Assembly: GCA_963792445.1 (NCBI GenBank)
Contig: CAWBWO010000008.1
Coordinates: 70,123-134,122 of the forward strand
Length of the DNA: 64,000 bases
Direction of reading: 5' to 3'
DNA from: Rummeliibacillus sp963792445
GTDB lineage: Bacteria; Bacillota; Bacilli; Bacillales_A; Planococcaceae
Part shown: in pieces, positions 26,625 through 38,650 of the stretch
Layout: each line of letters opens with the position of its first letter
Position numbering within the stretch: position 1 is the stretch's first letter
Translations under genes and position numbers: made by a program
The notes under the pieces: model-generated
Databases searched by the model: none
What the model was told of the DNA's origin: nothing
The model's input: the letters and a program-made list of their open reading frames with translations, nothing else

Positions 26625-28056
26625 TTATTTTAATTCATGATTGATGTAACCTACTGCCATTTGTAGTTGTAAGTCGTTATTTATATCTCTTCTATATTTT
26701 ACCATTTCTTGATAGAGTGAATTAAGGAACGTTTCATCCATTTCTGTTCCATCTGATAATTGATGCTTTTTGTTATATGCACTAATTGCCTCTGCTGTTG
26801 TTCGATCAAAATATCCATCAACTCTACTAACTGGGAAGCCTTCAGCTTTTAGTATTTCTTGAACGGTTTGAATGTCTTCAGAAAAATCCCCTTCTTTGAA
26901 ATTACCTGCAATAGGAGGTAGTTTCATATTGAATAACGGATTTTGTTCAACTTGTAAGTTTGCTTTAATTCCTTTTCCATGAATCCATTCGCGTTTTGGT
27001 GTTAACCATTTATGTGTTGAAAGCTTCAGTTCACCACCGTTTGATAATGGCCATGTTTCTTGAACTGTTCCTTTACCAAAGCTTTTTACGCCAATAATAG
27101 ATGCGCGGTGCAAATCTTTTAATGCAGCACTTAACACTTCACTAGCAGATGCACTGCCCTCATCTTGTAAAAGAACGATTGGCAATAATTTCAGTTTCTC
27201 ATCATAATTAAATTCCATATCCTTTTTCGTTACATTAAGTGGTTCCTGATTTCCTACTGCATCCTCCATATAAGCATACGTACTATTTGGTTTTACCAAA
27301 CTACCAATCACTTGCTGTACGCTCTTTAAATAACCACCAGGATTACTTCTGACATCAATGATTAATGCAGAAATATTTTGTTTTAAAAGCTCATTTGTAT
27401 TTTTGTACCATTCTTCTGCTGTTTTCTCTCCAAAAACTGAAATGGAAATATATCCAATATTTTTCCCTTCCGAAACTAAAACTTTGTTTGCTACTGAAGT
27501 TTGAGGAATTGCAGCTCTTGTCATTTTCAATTCCAAATGGCGATTTTCTTGGGGCCTGAAAATCGTCATCTTCACGGTTGTACCTGCTTCTCCACGAATA
27601 AGGCGAGATAATTTCTGTCAACGATTTTCCATCAGTTCGTACACCATCTATTTGAACAATTTCATCATACGGTTTTAACCCTGCATTCTCAGCTGGAGAT
27701 TCTTTCATCGGAGATACAATGATAAACCGCCCTTGACTTTCCGTAATTTCAGCGCCAATACCCACGCGCTCATCTGCCAGTTGCTCTCTATGCATTCTTG
27801 CTTCTTCTTTCGTATAGTACGTACTATACGGGTCTTTTAATGCCCCAGCCATCCCATTAATGGCGCCTTCCACAAGCTGTTTCTCTGTCGTTTCATGGAC
27901 AGACTCATTGCGAATTAAATCATAAGCTTCGCCAACTGCTTGCAAAACGTTATTTTCCGTTTTTACTGTCTTCTCTGCTTTCTGGTTCTTCACGAAAGCA
28001 AAAACCCCAATACATAATACAAGTCCTAATAATAAATAAAGCCACCATTTTCGCAT
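26625..28056 (-). CDS. ctpB: C-terminal processing protease, S41 family (CtpA/CtpB), one frameshift
   Basis: A secreted, membrane-tethered serine protease; B. subtilis CtpB cuts SpoIVFA during sporulation, while other relatives trim cell-wall enzymes. After repair it has an N-terminal transmembrane anchor (about 5-22), a PDZ domain with SPAENAGLKPYDEIVQIDG, the S41 core with the Ser-Lys dyad (DEGSASASEVLSAAL; GVKSFGKGTVQ) and a C-terminal peptidoglycan-binding domain. The break near 27610 is one extra base; removing it gives ISLIRGEAGTTV. ATG 28056 has GGGAGGGACG upstream. It sits in the ftsEX-minJ block as in B. subtilis. Confidence 0.9.
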
Positions 28057-28136
28057 ATATCTCGTCCCTCCCGTATTCATTTAATGTATGAAGGGAGAAC
28101 AAAAAATAAAACTCGAAAATGGTGGCCATTTAACTA

Positions 28137-28712
28137 TTATTTTAATGTAGTAATTGCTTGTGACATCATTTTTTGATCCATTGGTCCAATAATTTTCTTC
28201 TGGATTTTCCCTTTTGCATCAATAAAATAAGTGGTAGGAATCGTCACAATTTCGTATTGCTCTTGTTGTTTGCCTTCTTCGTCCAATAATATTGGATAAG
28301 TTATATCATACGATTTTGCAAATTCTTGGATATACTTTTTATCCTTATCTGCTTTTGTTAAATTGACTGCTAGAATCTCTACATGATCCTCTTTTGCTTG
28401 TTTTTTATAATATTTTTCCATTTGTGGAATTTCCTCTTTACATGGTGGACACCAAGTTGCCCAGAAATTCAAAATAACTTTTTTACCTCGATAATCTGAA
28501 AGTTTTACTTCCTTACCATCTAATGTTTTTAATTTGAAATCAGGTGCGATTTGGTTTTCCGCTAACCCACTCTTTTCATTGATTTGAGCTGAAACTTGTG
28601 TAGATGAGGTATCCACTTTTTGATCATCTGCTAATTTTGATTTCACTATATTTGTTAAAGCAATTGCGATTAATGCAACAATTAATAGCAGACCAAAGAT
28701 TTTCTTTTTCAA
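28137..28712 (-). CDS. Membrane-anchored thiol-disulfide oxidoreductase, TlpA/ResA/StoA type
   Basis: A 191-residue protein with an N-terminal signal anchor (about 4-22), a linker and a thioredoxin fold facing outward. The active site is WCPPC (Cys88, Cys91), and the cis-proline loop is TIPTTYF. ResA reduces apocytochrome c and StoA reduces spore-cortex proteins; the sequence alone does not separate them. No cytochrome biogenesis genes are nearby. Its place between a cell-wall hydrolase and ctpB suggests envelope protein quality control, but that is inference. The first ATG has AGGAGG upstream. Confidence 0.85.
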   Translation of the reverse strand: MKKKIFGLLLIVALIAIALTNIVKSKLADDQKVDTSSTQVSAQINEKSGLAENQIAPDFKLKTLDGKEVKLSDYRGKKVILNFWATWCPPCKEEIPQMEKYYKKQAKEDHVEILAVNLTKADKDKKYIQEFAKSYDITYPILLDEEGKQQEQYEIVTIPTTYFIDAKGKIQKKIIGPMDQKMMSQAITTLK

Positions 28713-28851
28713 CTTTGTAACCTCCTAGGTTGCAAAAAATAGTTCAAGCAACTATTGCCATTTATATTCAGCATACACAAACTCTTAGTACAAATTCAAT
28801 CATACCATCTTTTATTTTTAAATTAGCTCTTACAAACAGGTTACAGATAAG

Positions 28852-28887
28852 AAAAAATCTGTCCTTCTATTAAGAAGGGCAGATTTT
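28852..28887 (-). terminator. Terminator after the M23 hydrolase gene
   Basis: AAATCTG-CCTTCT pairs with AGAAGG-CAGATTT with one G-U, then UUUUUU on the minus strand, 41 bp beyond the stop. Confidence 0.85.
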
Positions 28888-28927
28888 CATCTATTGAATA
28901 CTATTTTTTTTTGATTAATAAAGACTT

Positions 28928-30247
28928 TTACAAAGAAATATAACGTAATGGGTTTACCGCTCCAACGCTTTGGCCTTGCCATGCTGTGGTATGGATTTCA
29001 AAGTGGAGATGGCTTCCGAATGCTCGGCCTGTTTGACCCATATAGCCGATTACTTGTCCTTTTTTAACAGATTGTCCAACGGTTGAATTATATCCGCTTA
29101 AGTGTGCATAAACCGTTGTAAACGTGTGACCTTCAATGGAATGCGTAATCATGATCACATTGCCATATGTAGATAATGGACTAGCCTTAAATACTACACC
29201 ATCAGCTGCTGCAACAATTGGCGTTCCTTGAACATTTGCAAGATCAACACCATAGTGGAATTCAGGACCATACCCGATATTACGCCAGCCAAAACCCGAT
29301 GTTAGTCGGCCATTTGTTGGTTTTGTCCATGTTCCACTTGCAACTTCTGGAATATCTCCTGTTTCAAAAGTATTCGATACTTGTGTAGTGACAGAATTTG
29401 CTGAGTTTGCATTTTTACGTTTCTCTGCTGCTGCAGCCTCTGCTTGCTTACGTGCAATTTCAGCTAAACGTGCTTGTTCCTTTACAATCTCATTTTGGAC
29501 TTTTTTGCTAATACTTAGTGCTTCAGAATATTCTTTTTCTAATAGCTTTTTCTGAGATTTTAACTTACTTTGCTCTGCTTCTAAAGCATCAATCAATTTG
29601 TTTTTGTCTTTTTTCTTTTCATCCAATGTATTTTTTAACGACGTTAGTTCATCGCGGTACATTTTTTGTTTTTCTAGTTTTGTTTCAAGTGTTGCTTTTT
29701 GTTCTTCTAGTTTTTTCTTATCATTGCTTTGTTCATGCATAATTGCTCGGTCAGCTTCTAGTAGTGTATTTACCGCTGACACGCGGTCGATAAAATCGCT
29801 AAAGTTTTTTGAACTTAATACAACATCAACATAACTTACGGAACCACCATTTTGTTGAATCGCTCTAGCACGATCTTGAAGAAGAATATCACGTTCATTA
29901 ATTTTCTTTTCTAATTCATCAATCGATGCTTTTAAATCATTGATATCAGATGCCGTTTGATCAATTTTCTCTAATGCGATTGATATCTTTTTATCTGTTT
30001 GTAGAATTTTTTTATCGAGCTTTGCAATTTGCTCCATCATGCTATCCATTTTAGAAGCGTTTTTATGAATCTCTGTTGATTTTTCTTGGATGGTTGAATT
30101 TAATTCAGACTTTTTTTGGTTTATTTGTTGTTGCTTATCTTTTAAATCATTGATAGATTCTGCACTAACATTTATAGATGGCATGATTAATGTAAGTGCT
30201 AATGTTGCGGCAATTGCGCTTGATACATTCTGCAATCTCTTGTTCAA
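28928..30247 (-). CDS. EnvC/PcsB-like coiled-coil M23 murein hydrolase or activator
   Basis: A 439-residue secreted protein: signal peptide (about 1-29, ending VSA), a long double coiled coil (about 30-275) and a C-terminal M23 (LytM) domain (about 318-430). The Zn ligands look intact: HYGVDLA (His, Asp) and HLHFEIH (His), so it may be an active endopeptidase, unlike E. coli EnvC. It lies 30 bp downstream of ftsX and ftsE. FtsEX controls a coiled-coil wall hydrolase in many bacteria (EnvC, PcsB, CwlO), so this is the likely partner here. Confidence 0.85.
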   Translation of the reverse strand: MNKRLQNVSSAIAATLALTLIMPSINVSAESINDLKDKQQQINQKKSELNSTIQEKSTEIHKNASKMDSMMEQIAKLDKKILQTDKKISIALEKIDQTASDINDLKASIDELEKKINERDILLQDRARAIQQNGGSVSYVDVVLSSKNFSDFIDRVSAVNTLLEADRAIMHEQSNDKKKLEEQKATLETKLEKQKMYRDELTSLKNTLDEKKKDKNKLIDALEAEQSKLKSQKKLLEKEYSEALSISKKVQNEIVKEQARLAEIARKQAEAAAAEKRKNANSANSVTTQVSNTFETGDIPEVASGTWTKPTNGRLTSGFGWRNIGYGPEFHYGVDLANVQGTPIVAAADGVVFKASPLSTYGNVIMITHSIEGHTFTTVYAHLSGYNSTVGQSVKKGQVIGYMGQTGRAFGSHLHFEIHTTAWQGQSVGAVNPLRYISL

Positions 30248-30276
30248 CTAGTGTTCCTCCTACTTTCTATCTAGCA

Positions 30277-31162
30277 TTATACTTTCAAGAACTTTCGTAC
30301 GGACATAAAACTTCCCCAAACACCAATCACGACACCCATCAATAAGATCAATAAATCTACTTCATAGATGAATGGCGAAACGTCTAATAGTTGGAAAATT
30401 TCACCTTGTAATTTAGGTGCTACTACACCATGAAGTTGTGCATATAAGACAGTGACAACGACAATTGGAATGATGGAACCAAGTATTCCTAACCACATTC
30501 CTTCTAAAAGGAATGGAATTCGGACAAACCAGTTGGTTGCCCCTACTAATTTCATAATCTCAATTTCTCTTCTTCTCGCTGTAATCGTAATTTTAATCGT
30601 ATTGGAAATTAAAAACATTGCAGTTAGAAGCAATGCAATGATTAATACAACTCCAACATTTCTACTAATATTTAAGAAGTTAAATAGCTTTTCAATTTTG
30701 CCTTTCCCGTATAATACTTGATATGTATTATCTAAAGCGTCAATCTGCTTAGCTACTTTTGCTGTTTTTTGTGGATTCTCTGCTTTTACATATAGTACAT
30801 TTCGTAAAGGATTACTTTGTTTAAATAAACTTAAATCTTCACCAAAGTCTTTGATCAACCCATTTAAGTTCTTGTTGTTTTGATGAATATTTTAACGATT
30901 CTACACCTGGCATATCCTTAATTTGCTGTTGCAAGGTGGCTTCAGTTTTTGCATCTGCTTGTAAATCAATTAAAACCTTGATTTCTACATCATTTTCTAA
31001 ATCACTGGCAACCTTGTTTAAGTTCATCATAATGACCATGAATACGCCAACCAATAATAATGTAACAGTTACAGCACTAACTGATGCGAACGTCATCCAG
31101 CTATTTCGGCCGATTGATTTCAAACTTTCTCTTACATGACGTCTGTAGGTGCTAAATTTCAT
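30277..31162 (-). CDS. ftsX: Cell division protein FtsX, one frameshift
   Basis: Membrane subunit of FtsEX, which relays ATP hydrolysis to cell-wall hydrolases outside. It has a cytoplasmic N-terminus, a first transmembrane helix (about 25-48), an extracytoplasmic loop (about 50-165) and three C-terminal helices, with the family segment TARRREIEIMKLVGATNWFVRIPFLLEG. The break near 30868 is one extra A; removing it gives QQELNGLIKDFG. About 294 residues, the normal length. ATG 31162 overlaps the ftsE end by 11 bp, so translation is probably coupled. Confidence 0.92.
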
Positions 31163-31838
31163 AACCGTAGTCACCTCCACGTTCATCACGAACAATTAGA
31201 CCGCCTTCAATTGCTACAACACGACGTCTCATTGTATTAACAATTTCTCTATTATGCGTTGCCATAATAATCGTTGTTCCACGAGCATTAATCTCTTCAA
31301 ACAACTTCATAATCTCCCAAGATGTATCAGGATCTAGATTTCCAGTCGGCTCATCGGCAATGACCACTTTCGGTCTGTTGACGATGGAACGTGCGATTGA
31401 GACACGTTGCTGTTCGCCACCTGATAGTTCATCAGGAAACATTCTGGCTTTCTTTTTTAACCCTACTAAATCTAAAACATCCAAAACACGTTTTCGAATT
31501 TTCGTAGGATCTTCTTCAATAACTTCTAATGCAAATGCAACATTTTCATATACATTTAATCTCGGCAATAATTTAAAATCTTGGAAGACAACACCTATTT
31601 GTCTTCTTAAATAAGGGACTTCCTTATTCTTCAATGTTGATAAATTCATACCATTGACGAGAATCTCTCCAGTTGTCGCTTTTTCTTCGCGATACATCAT
31701 TTTAATAAATGTCGATTTTCCTGCACCACTAGGTCCAACGATATAGACAAATTCGCCTTGGTTAATCTTAATATTAAGTCCGTTAACCGCAACGACACCA
31801 TTCGGGTACTTTTTGTAGACATTTTTCATTTCTATCAT
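31152..31838 (-). CDS. ftsE: Cell division ATP-binding protein FtsE
   Basis: ATPase of FtsEX. The 228 residues have Walker A GPSGAGKST (about 35-43), the Q-loop GVVFQDFKLL, signature LSGGEQQR and Walker B VVIADEPTGNLD. I use ATG 31838 (MIEMKNVYKKYPNG), which has AGGTGG upstream and fits the family length; the frame opens 12 codons earlier. It heads the ftsE-ftsX-M23 cluster. Confidence 0.95.
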   Translation of the reverse strand: MIEMKNVYKKYPNGVVAVNGLNIKINQGEFVYIVGPSGAGKSTFIKMMYREEKATTGEILVNGMNLSTLKNKEVPYLRRQIGVVFQDFKLLPRLNVYENVAFALEVIEEDPTKIRKRVLDVLDLVGLKKKARMFPDELSGGEQQRVSIARSIVNRPKVVIADEPTGNLDPDTSWEIMKLFEEINARGTTIIMATHNREIVNTMRRRVVAIEGGLIVRDERGGDYGYEI

Positions 31839-32116
31839 TTTTTGACCACCTATTTTATAGTAAAACATAACCATTTGTAAACAAGCCTATTATAACATGG
31901 TACTAGAAGACTATCATTACAGTTTTATTTCATTTGTTTGAATTTATATTAAGAGAAGTTTAATTGTCGAATTTCAACAAAATGCCGTTCAAAAAGTATT
32001 AAATGTTTCTTTCTATATTAGGATGAAAACTTTTTAGTTCTAATTTTTGAATGCAATGAAGGGAGGACTTTTGCCATAAGGAGCTATCTTCCGCTTCATG
32101 AGATTGGGATAGAAAG
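31839..32116. other. Intergenic, no gene recognised
   Basis: AT-rich spacer upstream of ftsE which should contain its promoter. A minus-strand open frame at 31999-32196 overlaps the yvlB terminator and lacks a ribosome binding site, so I leave it out. Confidence 0.5.
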
Positions 32117-32153
32117 AAAAAAGGATCTAGAGAATATTCTCTAAATCCTTTTT
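32117..32153 (-). terminator. Terminator after yvlB
   Basis: AAAAGGAT-TAGAGAATA pairs with TATTCTCTA-ATCCTTTT; U-run on the minus strand; 24 bp beyond the stop. Confidence 0.88.
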
Positions 32154-32176
32154 GGTGATTATATATAATTATTTTT

Positions 32177-33401
32177 TTATAAATTATATCTAACAATTAC
32201 TGAGCCTGTCTTGGTTTCTCCATCTACGATTAAAGTTGGAGTGTTTTCTACTTTTTTTGAGAATTGAACGTTTTTTTGTAAGAATTGACTTTGTTCATTT
32301 AAGCGTTCTACATCTGGTAATCGAACATCCATCTTGCCGAAGTTGGATGATACTTCACCTTGTAATGAAACAGTACTTGGAATGTAAATTTCTACTGTTC
32401 CTGCTACTGTATTGGCTTTTACTACTCTTGCTTCTTGAGAACGTGTTGTTACGATGACATGCCCATTTGCTGACTCTGCCTCAATTTCTTGAATTGCACC
32501 ATCAACATAAATACGGCCATTCACTGTTTCTGCTTCTAATTCGTCGCCTGAAACTTCACGAACTTCAATCGCTCCATTCGCTGTTTCTAAATCGATTCTT
32601 CTGAATTGGAATTCTCTACACTCGATTCCACCATTCATTGTCTTCACTTTCAATTTTTCAACGTTTAGGTTTCGAGTACTGAATCCACCATTAAATTGAT
32701 GTACGGTAAATGTATTATATTCGGCCTGTGGAATATATAAGGTGACATCGACACGAATTTTCTTCGTTGTAGAAATCACTCGTAATGTACCATTATCATT
32801 TTTACAAATAAAATGTTCTTGGAACTCTTTTTCAATATCATCACTTACTTTGACAAATGAAGGTTTCACTTTATAAACCGCTCTTGCATTGCCGTCAATT
32901 GATGGTTTTATTTCGACATTACCATTTGGAATATCGATACTGATATTCGTAAAGTTCGTAGGTTCAATTATTTGTTCTGTTTCAAAAGTATTTGGTTCGA
33001 TAAATGACTTATCAAAATCAAATTCTTTTACTTTTGAAACAGCAGTATTCATCAATTCAACAAATCTGGAACTGAATTGGGTAAAATCTTTTTTTAAATC
33101 CTCGAAGAATGTTTCATCCATCCCTTTAGAAGATTGATTCTTTTGGGATGTTTGTTCTTTGTTGCCATGAACCATATTCGTCATTTGATTGTTGTGAATA
33201 CGATTGTTCTTGATGATTATTTTGTTGTGTGTTTGACTGTGATTGTTCAAACGAAGTCTCCTCGCTTGAATGTGTCGATCTTGTGTTTTCTTCTGTTTGT
33301 TTTGATGGCTGTTCAAGTTTTTCTAATAATACTATTGCGTCTTGCGCTGTAATGGTGCCTTTTTCAACTAAGTCTAAAATGCGTTTACGTTCATCTTGCA
33401 T
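32177..33401 (-). CDS. yvlB: YvlB-like DUF4097 protein with SHOCT-like N-terminus, one frameshift
   Basis: About 407 residues after repair. The N-terminus (RILDLVEKGTITAQDAIVLL) is the short helical module typical of YvlB, followed by a Gln/Ser/Asn-rich linker (about 33-100). The C-terminal half is a DUF4097 beta-helix-like domain with repeated short strands such as VKTMNGGIECREF, LETANGAIEV, AETVNGRIYV and AESANGHVIV. YvlB belongs to an envelope-stress-linked group (yvlABCD with the Psp-type LiaH relative) in B. subtilis. The break near 33165 lies in the linker; one missing A explains it. AAGGAGG precedes ATG 33401. Confidence 0.75.
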
Positions 33402-33534
33402 TAAAAAATGGCCTCCTTGTTCGTATTACTATTATTTACGAATTGACTACATAAAAGTTTCATAAAATTTTCTTTAGCCAAATACCCGTTACACAAGTGT
33501 ACTTTTTCAAACTTGCTCATACCGAAGTAACTTA

Positions 33535-36416
33535 TTAAGATCTATTAGCTGCACTAGCGACTACTTCTTCCATTCGTTCACGGTCTCGTAGCAAAATTTT
33601 CTTTAAATACTTACCAGTATATGAGCCTTCTGTTTCAGCAACCTCTTCTGGTGTACCTTTTGCAATGACAGTACCACCTTTATCGCCACCTTCTGGCCCC
33701 ATATCAATGACATAGTCTACTGTTTTAATCACATCTAAATTATGCTCAATCACTAAAACCGTATCCCCATTGTCAACCAATCGTTGTAATACTTTTAATA
33801 AGCGAGCAATATCTTCTGAATGAAGCCCTGTTGTAGGTTCATCTAAAATGTAAATAGATTTTCCATTTGAACGTTTATGCAATTCAGATGCCAGTTTCAC
33901 ACGTTGAGCTTCCCCACCAGACAGTGTGGTAGCAGGTTGCCCTATTTTAATATATCCCAAACCTACGTCCACGATTGTTTGCAATTTACGTGCTATTTTT
34001 GGAATGTTTTTAAAGAATTCCAATGCATCTTCAACATGTCATATCTAACACATCTGCAATACTCTTGTCTTTATATTTTACTTCGAGTGTTTCACGATTA
34101 TATCTTTTTCCATGACATACTTCACATGGTACATAAACATCTGGTAAAAAGTGCATTTCAATTTTAATAATTCCATCACCGCGGCATGCTTCACATCGGC
34201 CACCTTTAACATTAAAACTAAAACGTCCTTTTTTATAGCCTCGTATTTTTGCTTCATTTGTTACCGCAAAGACATCGCGAATATCATCAAATACACCTGT
34301 ATAAGTAGCTGGATTTGAACGTGGTGTTCTGCCAATTGGCGATTGATCGATATCGATGATTTTTTCTAGTTGTTCGATTCCTTCAATTGCTTTGACTTCA
34401 CCAGGTTTTACTTTTGAACGATTCAATTTTTGTGCCAATGTTTTATAGAGTATTTCATTAACCAAGGTACTTTTCCCAGATCCTGATACACCAGTAACTG
34501 CTGTAAAGACACCTAGTGGAATATCAACTTTTACATTTTTTAAATTATTTTCTTTTGCACCTTTAATTTTAAGGTAACGGCCATCTGGCTTTCTACGTTC
34601 TGTTGGCAGAGGAATAAATCTGCGTCCACTTAAATATTGACCCGTTAACGAATTTTTATCCTCCATTACTTGTTGCGGAGTACCTGCTGCTACAATTTCG
34701 CCACCATGTACACCTGCTCCAGGGCCAACATCGATTAAATAATCTGCTGCCATCATTGTATCTTCATCATGTTCTACAACAATTAATGTATTCCCTAAAT
34801 CACGCATACTTTTTAGTGTTGCAATCAATCGATCATTATCCCGTTGATGTAGACCGATGGATGGTTCATCTAAAATGTAGAGCACACCAGTTAAACGTGA
34901 GCCAATTTGAGTGGCTAAACGAATACGTTGCGCCTCTCCACCAGATAAAGTACCTGCAGCTCGACTTAATGTTAAATAATCTAATCCAACATTTATTAAG
35001 AAGCTAAGCCGTTCTTGAATTTCTCTTAAGATTAGCCGAGCAATCTGCATATCTTTTTCTGATAGCTTCAAGTTCTTCAAAAAATGTATAGGCTTCTTTA
35101 ATGGAGAATTCCGTAACTTCGCCAATATGCAATCCATTGATTTTCACAGCCAATGTTTCCGGTTTTAAACGATGACCATGGCAAGATGGACAAGGTTGTT
35201 GTGCCATATACTTTTCCATTTGTTCGCGTATATAATCAGAAGATGTTTCTTTGAATCGACGTTCAATATTATGCAATACACCTTCAAATGGAATATATTG
35301 ATCGCGAATATTGCCAAAATCATTTTCATAATGGAAATGGATTTCATCTGTTCCTGAGCCATGTAAAATTTTATCCATTTGCTCTTTTGGAATATCTTTT
35401 ACTGGGATATCCATATCGATATTGTAATGATCACAAACGGCTTTTAATAATTGAGGATAATACTGAGAACTAGTTGGAACCCATGGTGCGATTGCGCCAT
35501 CGTTTAACGTTACATCCCAATCAGGAATAACAAGCGTTTCATCTACTTCTAGCTTTGTTCCAAGTCCATCACACTGTGGGCAAGCACCAAACGGACTATT
35601 AAATGAAAACATCCGAGGCTCTAATTCTTCTATCGAAAATCCACAAATCGGGCATGCATGATGTTCACTAAAAAGGAGTTCTTCATGTTCCATCACGTCA
35701 ACCATTACGCGACCATCTGCTAATTTTAAAGCCGTTTCTAATGAGTCACTTAAACGTGATTCGACGCCTTCTTTTAAGACGATTCGGTCAATGACCACTT
35801 CAATATTATGCTTTTTATTTTTTTCTAATTCGATATTGTCATCTAAATCACGCAGTTCTCCATCTATACGAGCGCGCACAAAGCCTTGCTTTTGCAAGTC
35901 TTCTAATAATTTTACATGTGTACCTTTTCGCCCCGATACCATGGGAGCCAATAATTGAAGTTTTGTACGTTCTGGATATTGTACAATTCGGTCGACCATT
36001 TGCTCAACCGTTTGAGATGTAATTTCGATTCCGTGATTCGGACAAATTGGTTTACCTACTCGTGCGAACAATAGTCGTAAATAATCATAGATTTCTGTTA
36101 CTGTTCCTACTGTTGAACGTGGATTTCGACTCGTTGTTTTTTGGTCAATGGAGATGGCTGGTGAAAGCCCTTCAATGAGATCCACATCTGGTTTGTCCAT
36201 TTGTCCTAAAAATTGTCTCGCATAAGCAGAAAGAGATTCGACATAACGTCTTTGTCCTTCTGCATAAATCGTATCGAATGCAAGAGAGGATTTACCAGAA
36301 CCTGAAAGACCTGTTATGACAACTAATTGGTCTCGCGGAATTGTTACATCGATATTTTTTAAATTATTTGCTCGTGCTCCTTGTACAACAATTTCTTGAT
36401 TTTTCAAACTGCTCAT
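33535..36416 (-). CDS. uvrA: Excinuclease ABC subunit A (UvrA), two frameshifts
   Basis: UvrA finds DNA damage and loads UvrB. Joined, it has about 959 residues, the normal length. It has two ABC ATPase modules: Walker A TGLSGSGKSSLAF (N-terminal) and TGVSGSGKSTLVN (C-terminal), each with LSGGEAQR. The zinc fingers CPICGF...CPQC and CEACRGDG...CEVCHG are also present. Breaks near 35075 and 34035 are each explained by one extra base (restoring FFENLKLSEKDM and DMTVEDALEFF). The ATG at 36416 overlaps the uvrB stop in ATGA, so the two are translationally coupled. SOS control comes from the LexA box upstream of uvrB. Confidence 0.95.
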
Positions 36417-38396
36417 CCTTCCGCTTTCAATTCCAAAATAGTATCTCTTAGTTCTGCAGCCCGTTCAAAATCAAGTGCTTTTGCTGCATCTTTCATTTCT
36501 ATTTCAAGCGATTCTACTAATGTTGCTTTTTCTGCTTTCGTTAATTTTTTGCCATGCGTTACTTTTGCTAAATAAGTTTCTGGTTCTTCTGCTGCTTGTG
36601 TTGCACGAATAACATCACGAATTTCTTTTTGAATGGTTTTTGGTGTAATATTATGTTCTTTATTGTAAGCAATTTGGATTACGCGACGACGATTGGTTTC
36701 CTCAATTGCTTTTGTCATGGAATCTGTCATACGGTCTGCGTACATAATGACATGACCGTTCGCGTTACGAGCTGCCCGGCCAATTATTTGAATTAGCGAA
36801 CGTTCAGATCGTAAGAACCCTTCCTTATCTGCATCTAATATCGCCACGAGTGATACTTCTGGGATATCTAAACCCTTCTCGCAACAAATTAATTCCAACT
36901 AAAACATCATAAGTTCCCATACGTAATTCACGAATGATTTCGATACGCTCTAACGTTTTTATTTCTGAATGTAAGTATTGTACTTTGATCCCTATTTCTT
37001 TTAAATAATCCGTTAAATCTTCAGACATTTTTTTTGTTAAAGTAGTAATTAGAACACGTTCATTACGTTCGACTCGTTGTTGAATTTCATCAATTAAGTC
37101 ATCGATTTGACCTTCGATTGGGCGTACTTCAATTTCCGGATCCAATAAACCTGTTGGACGGATAATTTGTTCTACTCGTTCAGGACAATGTTCTAATTCA
37201 TAAGGCCCCGGTGTTGCTGAAACATAAATAGCGTTATGAATATGTTTCTCAAATTCTTCAAATTTTAACGGTCTATTATCAAGTGCAGATGGTAAGCGGA
37301 AACCATGTTCTACTAAAACATTCTTTCGCGCTTGGTCTCCATTATACATACCACGAATTTGAGGTAGTGTAACATGACTTTCATCGACTACTAATAAAAA
37401 ATCTTCAGGGAAATAATCTAGCAATGTATAAGGTGTTACCCCAGGTGGACGTAATGTTAAAGGACGTGAATAGTTTTCAATCCCTGAGCAGAAGCCCATT
37501 TCTCGCATCATTTCTAAATCATAATTCGTTCTTTGCTCTAATCGTTGTGCTTCTAAAAGTTTATCTTCTGAACGAAGTTGTGCTAATCTTTCTTGTAATT
37601 CTTTTTCAATCATTTCAATTGCTTTTACCATTTTCTCTTCGCGTGTTACGAAGTGAGAAGCTGGGAAAATAGCTACATGCTCACGTTCGCCTAATACTTC
37701 ACCTGTTAAGGCATCCACTTCACGAATTCGGTCAACTTCATCCCCAAAGAACTCTACTCGTAAACAACGTTCATCACGCGATACAGGGAAAATTTCAACT
37801 ACATCTCCTCGAACTCTGAATGTTCCTCGAGTGAAATTAATATCATTCCGTTCATATTGGATATCAACTAATTTTCGTAGTAATTGATTGCGTTCTATTT
37901 CCATTCCTGTTCGAATCGAAAGAACCATTTCTCGATATTCTTCTGGCGAACCTAAGCCATAAATACAAGAAACGGATGCAATAATGATGACATCATCTCG
38001 TTCAAATAATGAAGATGTTGCAGAATGTCGCAGTTTATCAATTTCATCATTTATACTGGAATCCTTTTCGATATACGTATCCGTTTGAGGTACATAAGCT
38101 TCTGGTTGATAATAATCATAATAACTAACAAAATACTCTACTGCATTATTAGGGAAAAACTCTTTAAACTCACTATAAAGTTGTCCTGCAAGTGTCTTAT
38201 TATGTGCAATTACCAATGTGGGCTTTTTGACCTCTTTAATGACATTAGAAATGGTAAATGTTTTCCCTGTACCAGTTGCTCCAAGTAGTGTTTGATGTTG
38301 TTTATTTTGTTTAACACCTTCTACAAGCTCTTTAATAGCAGTTGGCTGGTCTCCGCTTGGCTTATAGGGTGAGTGTAAATCAAATTCCTGCACCAT
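36413..38396 (-). CDS. uvrB: Excinuclease ABC subunit B (UvrB), one frameshift
   Basis: UvrB verifies damage and recruits UvrC. Joined length is about 660 residues. Visible are Walker A LLGATGTGKTFT, the beta-hairpin region YYDYYQPEAYVP, motif II VVDESHVTLPQIRGMY, helicase motif VI QIIGRAARN and the C-terminal UvrC-binding UVR motif (KDAAKALDFERAAELRD). The break near 36885 is one extra T in GGGTTTAGA; removing it gives LREGLDIPEVSLVAI. ATG 38396 follows GGGAGGAAG. Confidence 0.95.
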
Positions 38397-38473
38397 TCTT
38401 TTCTTCCTCCCTGCTAAATCGCCATCAATTAGCTATATTTTAACATAGCTGTTAAGAAATTTCGAGAAAAGTG

Positions 38474-38487
38474 CGAACGTACGTTTT
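38474..38487. promoter_or_regulatory. LexA (SOS) box upstream of uvrB-uvrA
   Basis: CGAACGTACGTTTT matches 13 of 14 positions of the Bacillus LexA consensus CGAAC-RNRY-GTTYC. It is 78 bp upstream of the uvrB start, the known arrangement for uvrBA. Confidence 0.85.
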
Positions 38488-38650
38488 TCATCCATACATT
38501 CTTTCAATATAAGTAAACTTAAGTCTTTTTTATTCTGCTTTCATTGGGAGATTTTCCGAAAAAATAAACTCAAAAAAACAGGTTATTTAATCTAATAATG
38601 TCCAATCAAAGGCCAAGTTTAGTCCAATAAAACGACTAAAACCACCAATA

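Noticed and set aside
31999..32196. 65-codon minus-strand open frame
   Set aside because: It runs through the yvlB terminator and overlaps the yvlB stop.
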